Of a DNA stretch of 52,409 nt, positions 17,158-26,249 are shown one piece after another. Within the stretch, counting starts at the first letter, position 1. Each line of letters starts with the position of its first letter. The notes below the pieces were generated by a model. It saw only the letters and a list, made by a program, of their open reading frames with translations. It was not told the DNA's origin and ran no database searches. The DNA is taken from the NCBI GenBank assembly GCA_964384945.1, contig CAYLMK010000032.1, forward strand, positions 1 through 52,409, written 5' to 3'. This stretch comes from S015-6 sp964384945. GTDB lineage: Bacteria; Desulfobacterota; DSWW01. Made by a program: the position numbers and the translations under genes.

Positions 17158-18387
17158 TTAGACATCAATCCTCTTTCGAAGCAGATCCCCGGCCTCCGCC
17201 CCTGCCGGCATCCGCACCCAGACCCGGTCGCCCTCGTGGGCTTCGAGGCATTCCCTTTGATCCGCAGCCCGCATGGAACAGAGGGCGAAGACCGGATTCG
17301 GGAAGGATGGACCCATGTGTTCGAGCGTGTCCCCGACACGGATCTTCGCACGCACCTCGATCGAAACCCAGTTCTCCTGACCGTTGCCGCGGATCACGCC
17401 CGCCAGAGTACTTTGCTGGACCCTGCGTTCTTCGTCAAGGCACAGGGGAGCCTCCGCCCGCCCGTTGAGAAAACCGGTCGTGTACGCCCGGTTGCTGACC
17501 CGGTGGATCTCTTCCCAGCACGACGGCGGCAGACGGTATCCAGCCGGGTCTTCCATGTAACGGTCCATGGCCCACCGGTATGCCTTGATCACGGCTGCCA
17601 GGTAGTGGATCCCCTTTCTGCGGCCTTCGATCTTGAGGGCGTCCACACCGCTCTCGATCAAGTCGGGCAGAAGGCCGAGCAGGCACAGGTCCTTGCTGTT
17701 CAGGATGTAGGATCCTCGATCGTCTTCCTCGATGGGCAGGTACATGCCCGGCCGCTTGTCCTCGACGAGCGCGAATCGCCAGCGGCAGGTCTGGGCGCAC
17801 GATCCCCGGTTTGCGTCCCGGTCGGCCAGATAGAGGCTCAGCAGGCAGCGGCCCGAATAAGCGATGCAGAGCGCACCATGCACGAACACCTCGATTTCCC
17901 CCTCCGCTTGCCTCTTGATTTGACGGATCTCTTCAAGCGAGAGCTCTCGGGCCAGGATGATGCGGCGGATGCCCTGGGAGAACCAGTGGCGCGCCGACAG
18001 CACGTTGGTTGTGTTCGCTTGCGTACTCAAATGCAGGGGCGCTTCTGGGATGATGTCCCGGCAGAGCTCCAGGACGGCCGGGTCGGAAAGGATCACGGCG
18101 TCGAATCCCAGGCCGGAGACCGCCCGGAGGAACGATCGAAGGGGCGAGAGATCCTCGTTCCGGACGAAGCTGTTGACGGCCAGATATGCCCTCTTGCCGC
18201 GGGCGTGGACGTACGGAACCGCTTCGGCAAGTTCCGCCAGGGTGAAGTTCTTGGAGAACGTCCGAAGGCTGAACTGTTTCCCGCTCAGGTAAACCGCGTC
18301 GGCGCCGAAATGGAGCGCGGTCTTGAGCCTTTCCATGTCCCCGGCCGGAGCGATCAGCTCGGGCCGGGCCGGTCCGATGCCCTTCAT
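17158..18387 (-). CDS. Peptidase U32 family protein, TrhP (YegQ)-like tRNA hydroxylation enzyme
   Basis: About 409 aa. Start of the fold: PELIAPAGDMERLKTALHFGADAVY. The conserved FVHGALCIAYSGRCLLS segment and CAQTCRW downstream provide four Cys expected to hold an iron-sulfur cluster; SKDLCLL and ALKIEGRRK follow. E. coli TrhP and B. subtilis homologues use prephenate to make 5-hydroxyuridine in tRNA wobble positions; the original peptidase annotation is doubtful. A GTG at 18399 is possible, but AGGAGG directly abuts it, so the ATG at 18387 is preferred. The ABC-F gene is divergent, leaving about 110 bp for two promoters. Confidence 0.86.
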   Translation of the reverse strand: MKGIGPARPELIAPAGDMERLKTALHFGADAVYLSGKQFSLRTFSKNFTLAELAEAVPYVHARGKRAYLAVNSFVRNEDLSPLRSFLRAVSGLGFDAVILSDPAVLELCRDIIPEAPLHLSTQANTTNVLSARHWFSQGIRRIILARELSLEEIRQIKRQAEGEIEVFVHGALCIAYSGRCLLSLYLADRDANRGSCAQTCRWRFALVEDKRPGMYLPIEEDDRGSYILNSKDLCLLGLLPDLIESGVDALKIEGRRKGIHYLAAVIKAYRWAMDRYMEDPAGYRLPPSCWEEIHRVSNRAYTTGFLNGRAEAPLCLDEERRVQQSTLAGVIRGNGQENWVSIEVRAKIRVGDTLEHMGPSFPNPVFALCSMRAADQRECLEAHEGDRVWVRMPAGAEAGDLLRKRIDV

Positions 18388-18497
18388 GTCCCGGCGCACC
18401 CTCCTGGAAGGCCGTTTGCGTTTCCGCTATCATTCTACCGAATGGGCCGTGCATTACCAATCCAAGGCCCTGCGTTTGCAGGATCCGGGAGAAGGGA

Positions 18498-20456
18498 TTG
18501 ATCGCGCTCGAGTCTGTGCATGTGGGTTTCCCGAACCGCGTCCTCCTGGAGGACGCGAGCCTTCGGGTCATGGCCGGTGACCGGCTCGCCCTGATCGGAG
18601 AAAACGGCTCGGGCAAGAGTACTCTGCTCAGGATCCTTGCCGGGGAGGTGAGCCCCACGGCGGGCCGGGTGGAGCGGCGAAAGGGGCTTGTCGTCGGGTA
18701 TTTGCCGCAAAGCGGGCTCTCGCACCGGGGAAGGGTTCTCTGGGAGGAGGTTGTCTCCGCCCTGCCGGAGTGGCTCGAATCGTTGGAGAGGCGAAAGCGC
18801 CTCCTCGATCGGATCGCCTCGCTCAAGCCGGAGGACCCGGAGCACGCAAAATGCATGGTCGAGTACGGCGACCTGGAAACCGCATTTGAGCAGAGCGGCG
18901 GCTACGCCCGGGAGAGCAGGCTGAAGCGGATCCTGGACGGCCTGGGCTTCCGGGGAAAGGATTACGAGCGTCCCGTGGAGGAGTTTTCCGCGGGATGGCA
19001 GATGCGGATCGGGCTGGCAAAGGTTCTGGCCCGGGAGCCGGACCTGATGCTCCTGGACGAGCCCACCGATCACCTGGACCTCGATGCGAAGAATTGGCTG
19101 GAAGAATACCTCACGGGCGTCAGTACCTGTTACATTCTGGTCTCCCACGACAGGCATCTGCTGGACGCCCTGGTGAACAGGGTGGCCGAAATATATAACG
19201 CAAAACTTGAGATATATACAGGTAACTATACAAAATACATAAAGGAAAAGACGGAGAGAACTGAAAGGCTGGAGGCCGAATACGAGGCACAGCAGGAGCG
19301 ACTCCGGCGCATGGAGAGCTTTGTCGCCAGGAACCGGGTGAGGAAGGACCGTGCCCGGCAGGCACAGAGCCGTCTTCGACAAATGGAAAAGATCGAGCGA
19401 ATCGCCCCGGCGCGCAGGGAACAGAAGATGCACTTTCCCATCCGTGTTCCGCCGCGGGCGCCTAGGAACCTGGTGGAGCTTCATGGGGTGACCAAGTGCT
19501 TTCCCGGAACGGTCCTGTTCCAGGAAGTCACACTGAACGTCGAACGGGGTGAGCACATCGCCGTCGTGGGTCCGAACGGGGCGGGCAAGTCCACGCTGCT
19601 GCGCATTCTGGAGGGCTCGGAAAGAGTCGATACGGGCCTCCGGGTCGTCGGAGACGGCGTGTCGATCGGATACTACGCCCAGGACGAGGGTGCGTGGCGA
19701 AAGGCCGGGCAGAGCGTGCTCGAAGAGATTCTATCCTGCTCGCCGCGGTTGACCCAGGGCGAGGCGAGATCGCTCCTGGCCCGCTTCCGGTTTCGGGGGG
19801 ACGAGGTGTTCAAGCCCGTCGAGGCGCTGAGCGGGGGGGAACGTGCGCGGCTGGCCATGGCGAGGATCTTTCCCAAGAGGCATCACCTGCTCCTCCTGGA
19901 CGAACCCACCAACCATCTGGACATCCTGAGCCGGCAGGCGCTTCTCGAGGCCCTGAAGGCATACGGCGGAACCTTGGTCTTCGTTAGCCACGACCGCTAC
20001 TTCATCCAGGAGATCGCGACCCGGGTGCTCGAGGTGCGGGACGAGAGGATCCGCAGCTTCCCGGGCACCTACGAGGCGTTCCTGGCGGCCAGGGAACAGG
20101 GGCGACTGGTTCCGTTGTCCGCGGACCGGGCCGGAGATTCGGCGAAGAGCCAGGAGGAGTCCAGGGAAGAGGAAAAGCGCGAGCGGGTCCGCGAAAGGGA
20201 GCAGAAGAAGGCCGAGCAGCGTCGCCGGCAGAGGCGTTGGAGGGAGATCGAACGGATCGAGGGCGAGATCAGCGGCCTCGAGCGTGCGTTGAGACAGGTC
20301 GAGGGCGAGATGGAGAACCCGGACCTGGCCAGAGATCACCTGGCGCTCGAGCGACTCCACGCACAGGCCACCCGGATCCGGGAGGATCTGAAGGAACTCT
20401 ATGACGCCTGGGAGGGCCTGCACGAAGAGGCGTCGGCAGAGCGCGCGGAAGGTTGA
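18498..20456 (+). CDS. ABC-F family ATPase (Uup-like)
   Basis: A soluble 652-aa protein with two ABC domains and no membrane segment. First domain: Walker A GENGSGKST, signature FSAGWQMRIGLAKVL, Walker B LMLLDEPTDHLDL. Second: GPNGAGKST, LSGGERARLAMARI, LLLLDEPTNHLDI. Between them lies a charged linker (about residues 240-310), and after the second domain a coiled-coil tail (about 545-645) as in Uup-type ABC-F proteins, which act on ribosomes. Start is TTG after GGGAGAAGGGA. It precedes the glucan dikinase gene by only tens of bases, so they may be co-transcribed, but no functional link is known. Confidence 0.92.
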   Translation: MIALESVHVGFPNRVLLEDASLRVMAGDRLALIGENGSGKSTLLRILAGEVSPTAGRVERRKGLVVGYLPQSGLSHRGRVLWEEVVSALPEWLESLERRKRLLDRIASLKPEDPEHAKCMVEYGDLETAFEQSGGYARESRLKRILDGLGFRGKDYERPVEEFSAGWQMRIGLAKVLAREPDLMLLDEPTDHLDLDAKNWLEEYLTGVSTCYILVSHDRHLLDALVNRVAEIYNAKLEIYTGNYTKYIKEKTERTERLEAEYEAQQERLRRMESFVARNRVRKDRARQAQSRLRQMEKIERIAPARREQKMHFPIRVPPRAPRNLVELHGVTKCFPGTVLFQEVTLNVERGEHIAVVGPNGAGKSTLLRILEGSERVDTGLRVVGDGVSIGYYAQDEGAWRKAGQSVLEEILSCSPRLTQGEARSLLARFRFRGDEVFKPVEALSGGERARLAMARIFPKRHHLLLLDEPTNHLDILSRQALLEALKAYGGTLVFVSHDRYFIQEIATRVLEVRDERIRSFPGTYEAFLAAREQGRLVPLSADRAGDSAKSQEESREEEKRERVREREQKKAEQRRRQRRWREIERIEGEISGLERALRQVEGEMENPDLARDHLALERLHAQATRIREDLKELYDAWEGLHEEASAERAEG

Positions 20457-20556
20457 AGGGGGGGATCGGGTGCCAGGGAGACGCTCCGGCCGGACAGGCG
20501 CGCTCGCGGACAGGGGAACTCCGCCGGAGTGCGGCGAATCCGAAAGGCATGGGAGC

Positions 20557-23500
20557 ATGCCGGCAATGACGGAGCTTGAGCGAGCGGGAGGAGCGGGCGG
20601 GCCGCCCGGAGGCATCCTGGAACGAAGTCTGTTCGCGAAGGGCGGGGTGGAACTGCGCGTCGGGACGGACATGCGGGGCGCGAGGGCCGCGCTCAGCCTC
20701 AAACTGAACAGCGCGAAGCGCTGTATCCTGCACTGGGGGTTGGCCGCCCGCCCCTCAGGTCCCTGGAGGAGGCCTTCCCGCTCTCTGTGGCCGGAAGGAA
20801 CCCGGGCATTCGGGCAGGCGGCGGTCCAGACGCCCTTTCCCCAGGCCGGGGATGGAATTCGGATTATCATCCCCCGGGAGGAATCCTCAGGGCCTTTGTT
20901 CCTTGTCTTTGCCCTGTTCTTCCCGGACGAAGAGCGCTGGGACAACAACGGCGGGCGCAACTACCACATTGCTCTGCCCGTATTGCCGGGCCCGGGCCGA
21001 TCGGCGGCAGAGGCCCTGGACGAAGCGACCTCCGGAGAGGAGATTCTCTACAGGGGTTTGTACGAACTCGAAGGGGGAGGGACGCTCGCCGTGGCCGTGC
21101 GGCGAACCGGGGAAGGCCGTGGGATGATCCTCGTCACGGACCGACCCGGCTCGTGGATTCTGCACTGGGGGATCCATCGCGGGTGCTCGCGTCCGTGGGT
21201 CCTTCCGCCTCCCCCGATGCGGGGGCCGGAGACGGTCGTCTCCGACGATTCCGCAGTGGAGACTCCCTTCGCCTGCTCCGAAGAGGGCCTCGCGCGCCTG
21301 GAGATCCATATGCCGGGCGACGACCTTCCGCAGGGCGTTTCCTTCGTACTCAGGGAGAAAGACACGGGGCGCTGGCTCAAGGACCGGGGCCGGGACTTCA
21401 CCGTGCCCGTAGACGGAGGTCCGGACCGGGAAGGCGGGCCGGCGGAACAGGGGCTCGCAGCCGTTGCCGAGGCAATCGTCTCTGCCGAGACGGGCCGCAA
21501 CTCCTGGACCCTGATGCACAGGTTCGATCTGTGCCGCGACTTGCTGGACCGGGTGCGGGGAGACGCAGACGGGTTGGCCCTGCTTGCCGTCTGGTTGCGG
21601 TTTTCCGCCCTCAGGCAGCTCGACTGGCAGCGCAACTTCAACACCAAACCGAGAGAGCTCGCCCATGCCCTGAACCGCCTGACCGGCAGGCTCGCCGAAA
21701 CCTATGCGCGCGAGCCCGAGGCCAGGGCCCTCGTCCGGCTCATGTTCGCAAGCCTGGGGCGGGGCGGGGAGGGTCAGCGGATCCGGGACGAGATCCTCGA
21801 GATCATGCACCGCCATCACGTCAAGGAGGTTTCGGGGCACTTCCTGGAAGAGTGGCATCAGAAGCTGCACAACAACACCACCCCGGACGACATCGTGATC
21901 TGCGAGGCGTACCTCGAGTTCCTGAGGAGCCGAGGAGATCAGGATGTTTTCTACCGGACGCTCCGGGAAGGGGGCGTGAGCCGGGAGCGGCTCGAAGGTT
22001 ATGACCGTCCGATCCGAAGCGCCCCGGATTTCGTGCCCCACCTGCGCGAGGGGCTCCTGCGGGATTTCGAGCATTTCCTGGGGACGCTCAGGGCCGTTCA
22101 CAGCGGCGTGGATCTCGAGACGGCCGTGCGCACGGCCGGCGGGCTTCTGGACCCGGCCGGGCAAGACCTTCTCCACTTCGTCCTCCGGCACCGGGCGGAA
22201 GAGGGGTTCCCGCCGGCCCGGCTGGCCGAGAGGATCTTCGAGGCACGGGGCCGGATCGGGAGGCTGCTGGAAGAGGGGCGCGAGGTGAGGGACCTGCTCT
22301 TCCTGGACCTTGCTCTGGAAGCCACCCTGCGCGCAAGGGTCGAGCAGAGTCTCGACCGGCAATCCGGGATCGAAGGCCTCGTCGACCTTATTCGATGGAC
22401 GCTGGAGAACTTCGCGATCACCCACGGAACCCGGGAGATCGAGCTCTGCCTGAAACACTGGAGGCTCGCCGCCCGGTCTCCCGGCGCCGGGCCCGAGTGG
22501 GCCCTGGAGACAGGGGCCCTGGTCGAGCGGTTGAGCCGCGGGCTGGCCGAGTTCGGAGCGGCGATGCGCGGACTTCTTCAGCCGAAGGCCGAGTTCCTGG
22601 GACAGGCCTTCGGGGCGGATGCATGGACGACGAGGCTCTTCAGCGAAGAGGTCGTGCGGGGAACCTTGGCGTCGGTGCTCTCGATCCTGCTGCACCGAAT
22701 CGGCCCCCTGCTGCGGGGGGCGGCTGATCTCGGGGACTGGGAGGTGGTAAGCCCGGGCGCGGGGAGGGGAAGGCTCGAATACGCTGCAACGTTGGAGGCT
22801 CTCCAGGGTAAGCGATACGACCGGCCCGCGGTGATCCTCGCGGACCGGCTGTCCGGCTACGAGGAGATTCCGCAAGGGGTGGAGGCGATCGTGACGCCCC
22901 AGGGCGTGGACGTTCTCTCCCACCTGGCGATTCGCGCCAGGAACGCGCGGATTCTCTTTGCCGTATGTCACGACCGGGGTACGCTCGACCGGTTGAGAGC
23001 CCTGGAAGGGGCGAGCGTTCGGCTTGCGGTGAACGGGACGGGCGATGTGCGCTTCGAGGAGGACGAAGAGGAAGGGGAGGGCAGGTCGGCGCGTCCGCCG
23101 GGACCGCCCGTGTCGTTGCCTCCGAGGTTCGTCAGACCCCTGGAAAGCGGCTGCGCCGTTCCGCTCGACCGGTTCGAAGAAGGGGTCGTCGGCCGGAAAT
23201 CCCTGAACCTGAGGCGTCTTGCCGAGCAACGGCCCGCCCGGATCTCCGTCCCCGCATCCGTGGCCTTGCCGTTCGGCTCTTTCGAGAGGGCGCTCGCGGC
23301 CGGGCCCAACCGGGAACTTGCCCGGCGTTACGGCGTTCTGGCCGAGCGTGCGGGCGGGGATTCGGCGAGCGCCCTCGAGGAACTCAGGCGCACAGTGCTT
23401 TCGCTGGAGCCGCCCGAGGGCTGGATGGAGGCGCTGGTCGCCGTGATGGAGAAGGCGGGGCTCCCCCGGCCCGAGGATCTCGAAGGGGCATGGACCTGCG

Positions 23501-24105
23501 TCAAGCGGGTCTGGGCCTCGATGTGGAACCAAAGGGCCGTCCTGAGCCGTAAGGCGCGCGGCATGGGTCGCGGGCGTCTGCAGATGGCCGTTCTGATTCA
23601 AGAGGTGGTGAGCGCGGACTATGGATTCGTTCTTCACACGGCCAACCCGGTGTCGCAGAGCAGGGACGAGGTTTACGCCGAGGTGGTTCTCGGCCTCGGG
23701 GAGACGCTCGTGGGCAATCACCCGGGAAGCGCCCTTCGTATGGTTTGCCCGAAACGTGCGGACAAACCGAGGCTCCTTTCCTTTCCGAGCAAGAGCATCG
23801 GACTTTACGGCACCGGCCTGATCTTTCGCTCGGACTCGAGCGGCGAGGACCTCTCCGGGTTCGCCGGGGCAGGACTCTACGACAGCTTTTTGTTGAAGCC
23901 CCCGGATCCGGTGAGGCTCGACTATGCGTCGGAGCCGCTCGTCCGGGACAAGGCGTTCCGCGAGGAACTGGCCCGGGAACTGGCCCGGGTCGGGGTTGCG
24001 ATCGAGGAGGTCTTCGGCGCCCCGCAGGACATCGAGGGCGCCTTTGCCGGGGGACGTGTCCACGTGGTTCAGAGCCGTCCCCAAGTGGGGTTCGCGGATG
24101 CGTGA
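20557..24105 (+). CDS. Alpha-glucan water dikinase (GWD), plant-starch-type, with two CBM45-like repeats
   Basis: A 1182-aa dikinase that would transfer the beta-phosphate of ATP to glucosyl residues of an alpha-glucan via a phosphohistidine. Seen: two N-terminal repeats (about 20-140 and 160-285), each with an LHWG motif (ILHWGLA, ILHWGIH), a QTPF/ETPF step and a final YHIALP/FTVPV strand, resembling CBM45 of plant GWD; the GWD-specific FLEEWHQKLHNNTTPDDIVI near 428-447; the phosphohistidine motif DVLSHLAIRARN (His about 789); and a C-terminal ATP-grasp domain (about 875-1180) with VWASMWNQRA, FVLHTANP, GLGETLVG, IFRSDSSGEDL and VVQSRPQ. The ATG at 20557 is used; a GTG at 20470 after AAGGGGGG would add 29 poorly conserved residues. 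Its stop overlaps the next start. Confidence 0.9.
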   Translation: MPAMTELERAGGAGGPPGGILERSLFAKGGVELRVGTDMRGARAALSLKLNSAKRCILHWGLAARPSGPWRRPSRSLWPEGTRAFGQAAVQTPFPQAGDGIRIIIPREESSGPLFLVFALFFPDEERWDNNGGRNYHIALPVLPGPGRSAAEALDEATSGEEILYRGLYELEGGGTLAVAVRRTGEGRGMILVTDRPGSWILHWGIHRGCSRPWVLPPPPMRGPETVVSDDSAVETPFACSEEGLARLEIHMPGDDLPQGVSFVLREKDTGRWLKDRGRDFTVPVDGGPDREGGPAEQGLAAVAEAIVSAETGRNSWTLMHRFDLCRDLLDRVRGDADGLALLAVWLRFSALRQLDWQRNFNTKPRELAHALNRLTGRLAETYAREPEARALVRLMFASLGRGGEGQRIRDEILEIMHRHHVKEVSGHFLEEWHQKLHNNTTPDDIVICEAYLEFLRSRGDQDVFYRTLREGGVSRERLEGYDRPIRSAPDFVPHLREGLLRDFEHFLGTLRAVHSGVDLETAVRTAGGLLDPAGQDLLHFVLRHRAEEGFPPARLAERIFEARGRIGRLLEEGREVRDLLFLDLALEATLRARVEQSLDRQSGIEGLVDLIRWTLENFAITHGTREIELCLKHWRLAARSPGAGPEWALETGALVERLSRGLAEFGAAMRGLLQPKAEFLGQAFGADAWTTRLFSEEVVRGTLASVLSILLHRIGPLLRGAADLGDWEVVSPGAGRGRLEYAATLEALQGKRYDRPAVILADRLSGYEEIPQGVEAIVTPQGVDVLSHLAIRARNARILFAVCHDRGTLDRLRALEGASVRLAVNGTGDVRFEEDEEEGEGRSARPPGPPVSLPPRFVRPLESGCAVPLDRFEEGVVGRKSLNLRRLAEQRPARISVPASVALPFGSFERALAAGPNRELARRYGVLAERAGGDSASALEELRRTVLSLEPPEGWMEALVAVMEKAGLPRPEDLEGAWTCVKRVWASMWNQRAVLSRKARGMGRGRLQMAVLIQEVVSADYGFVLHTANPVSQSRDEVYAEVVLGLGETLVGNHPGSALRMVCPKRADKPRLLSFPSKSIGLYGTGLIFRSDSSGEDLSGFAGAGLYDSFLLKPPDPVRLDYASEPLVRDKAFREELARELARVGVAIEEVFGAPQDIEGAFAGGRVHVVQSRPQVGFADA

Positions 24106-24943
24106 GCGAAGGGTGCGAATCGGCAACCAGAGCGCCGGCTCGGCGAAGCGGCTCACGGAGCCGTTCGAGTATGCGGTCGAAAACGGTTTCGACGCCTTCG
24201 AGTGGTTTCTGGGCGAGCGCAGGATGGGCGAAGGCTGGGAGGCGGCCGAACTCGGGCCGTCGGAGCGACGCGCCATCGGCCGGGTCGCCGCAGAACATGA
24301 CATCCGGCTGTCGGTTCATGCGCCCTGGTGGCTCGACCCGTTCGAGTCGGCGGGCCAGGGGCATCTGATTCGCAGCCTGGATTTTGCGCTGGATGTGGGC
24401 GCATCGAATCTCAATGTGCATCTCGTTCCGGATCGGGGGGTCGAGGCGTTCGAAAGGGTCTTGCGGCCCTTTCTTGGGCGCCTGGCGGGCCTGCGCGTCC
24501 GGCTGTCGATCGAGAACGTGCCTCTGGCGGGTCCCGAGGACTTCAACCGACTCTTTTCCGTCCTGGCGGCAGCCGGCCACGACGGCAATAACGGCCTTGT
24601 GGGCATGTGCCTCGACCTGGGGCATGCCAACCTGTATCCTCCGCTGGCAAACGACTATCTCGGCTATATCGACAGGATCGGTCCGCACGTTCCGATCGTA
24701 CACCTGCACCTGCACGAGAACTATGGCGACGACGACGCGCACCTGACGCCCTTCTCGGGCCCTTCCGGGACGGATGCCTCGGGCATCGAGGGCTTCGTCG
24801 GGCGAATGAAGAGGCGCGGTTTTTCAGGCTGTGGAATCCTTGAGATGTGGCCCGATCCTCCCTCCCTGCTCAACCGGGCCCGCGACCGGCTGCTGCGCAT
24901 GTTCGGGCCTGAGGGGCGCACGCCCGCGGAGAGTGGAAAATGA
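24098..24943 (+). CDS. Sugar phosphate isomerase/epimerase-like TIM-barrel protein
   Basis: A 281-aa protein of the xylose-isomerase-like TIM barrel (AP endonuclease 2) superfamily. Putative metal ligands occur at the expected strand ends: Glu in LSIENVPL, Asp/His in CLDLGHAN, His in VHLHLHENYGDDDAH and Glu in GILEMWP. Substrate unknown; in this locus it could act on a sugar released from the glucan or have an unrelated role. ATG at 24098 overlaps the GWD stop by eight bases and has GTGGGG upstream, indicating translational coupling with the dikinase. Confidence 0.82.
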   Translation: MRERRVRIGNQSAGSAKRLTEPFEYAVENGFDAFEWFLGERRMGEGWEAAELGPSERRAIGRVAAEHDIRLSVHAPWWLDPFESAGQGHLIRSLDFALDVGASNLNVHLVPDRGVEAFERVLRPFLGRLAGLRVRLSIENVPLAGPEDFNRLFSVLAAAGHDGNNGLVGMCLDLGHANLYPPLANDYLGYIDRIGPHVPIVHLHLHENYGDDDAHLTPFSGPSGTDASGIEGFVGRMKRRGFSGCGILEMWPDPPSLLNRARDRLLRMFGPEGRTPAESGK

Positions 24944-25076
24944 AGTTGCACAAGCGCCCGAGCTCGATGATAATCAGGGCACCGCTGGTTCCATCCGCTT
25001 CCGAGGGGGGAGATGGGCTCCCCGGATCGAAAGATCTCTGGGGGTTTCGGCCGGACCTGGATCAGGGAGACGGGCA

Positions 25077-26234
25077 TTGAGAATCGCCCTGTTATCCTGG
25101 GAAACCTTGCACTCGATACCGGTCGGCGGGGTCGGCGTCCACGTAACCGAGCTGGCTGCCGCCCTGGAGCGAAAGGGCCACGAGGTCCACGTCTACACTC
25201 GAATGGGTTACGGCCAGAGTACCTACGACATGATCGAAGGGGTGCACTACCACCGTTGTCCCTTCGAGCTGAATGCAGACTTCGTCGAAGAGATCAACAA
25301 CATGTGCCGGTCCTTTGTCGATCATCTCTTCGAGACCGAGGATTTCGTCGGCCCGTTCGATGTGGTCCACGCCCACGACTGGCTTGCCTCGAACGCCATG
25401 ATCTGGATCAAGGAGGGCCGGGGCCGGAAGGCCGTCCTGACGATCCACTCGACCGAATACGGACGATGCGGAAACATCTTCTGCAGCGGCCGATCCGAGG
25501 CCGTGCGGGAGGGGGAACGGAGAGGAACCTACTGCGCGGATTCGGTGATCGCGGTTTCGCGTGCCCTCAAGGCCGAGATCATGTGGATGTACGAGGTTCC
25601 CGACTGGAAGGTATCGGTCGTCTACAACGGCGTCAACCCGCACCCGTTCGACGGATGGATCAATCCCGGCCAGGTCCGGGCAGGCTACCAGATCGGGCCG
25701 ATGGACCCGATGGTTTTGTTTGTCGGCCGGATGGTCCACCAGAAGGGCCCGGACCTTCTCGTCGAGGCGGTGCCGTCCATCCTGAGGTACTACCCCGAGA
25801 CCGTATTCGTCTTCGCGGGGGACGGGGAAATGCGCATGGGAGTCGAACATCGCGCCCGCGAACTCGGTGTGTGGCATGCGACCCGATTTGTCGGCTTCAA
25901 GACGGGCTGGGAGCTGGTGGACCTTTACAGGGCCTGCGATGTGGTCTGCGTTCCGAGCCGCAACGAGCCGTTCGGAATCGTGGTGCTCGAGGCCTGGAGC
26001 GCAGGCAAGCCGGTCGTGGTCTCGAACCATGGCGGGCCGAACGAGTATGTCTGGCACGAGGTCAACGGGCTGAAGGTATACCCGAACCCGGACTCGATCG
26101 CCTGGGGTCTGGGCACGCTTTTCACGAATTTCGAGAGGGCGAGGTGGATGGGCCGGAACGGAAGGATCGCCGTGGAAGAGGTCTTCAACTGGGAGACGGT
26201 TGCGGATCAGGTCCTCTCCGTTTATCAACGTTGA
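25077..26234 (+). CDS. Glycosyltransferase family 4 protein of the alpha-glucan locus
   Basis: A 385-aa GT-B retaining glycosyltransferase. N-terminal LRIALLSWETLHSIPVGGVGVHVTELAAAL is the acceptor side; FDVVHAHDWLASNAM follows. The donor side has VLFVGRMVHQKGPDLLVEA, then RNEPFGIVVLEAWSAGKPVVV with the E-x7-E motif. Homologues with this N-terminus commonly accompany GH57 branching enzymes and DUF4912 proteins, so a role in glucan initiation or elongation is likely but inferred. The only start giving the full fold is TTG at 25077, with CAGGGAGA seven bases upstream. A 133-bp gap separates it from the previous gene. Confidence 0.87.
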   Translation: MRIALLSWETLHSIPVGGVGVHVTELAAALERKGHEVHVYTRMGYGQSTYDMIEGVHYHRCPFELNADFVEEINNMCRSFVDHLFETEDFVGPFDVVHAHDWLASNAMIWIKEGRGRKAVLTIHSTEYGRCGNIFCSGRSEAVREGERRGTYCADSVIAVSRALKAEIMWMYEVPDWKVSVVYNGVNPHPFDGWINPGQVRAGYQIGPMDPMVLFVGRMVHQKGPDLLVEAVPSILRYYPETVFVFAGDGEMRMGVEHRARELGVWHATRFVGFKTGWELVDLYRACDVVCVPSRNEPFGIVVLEAWSAGKPVVVSNHGGPNEYVWHEVNGLKVYPNPDSIAWGLGTLFTNFERARWMGRNGRIAVEEVFNWETVADQVLSVYQR

Positions 26235-26249
26235 CAGGCCGGTGGCGAC

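Noticed and set aside
20887..24303. 1138-codon open frame on the - strand opposite the dikinase gene
   Set aside because: Antisense shadow of a strongly supported gene; no recognisable motif or ribosome-binding site.
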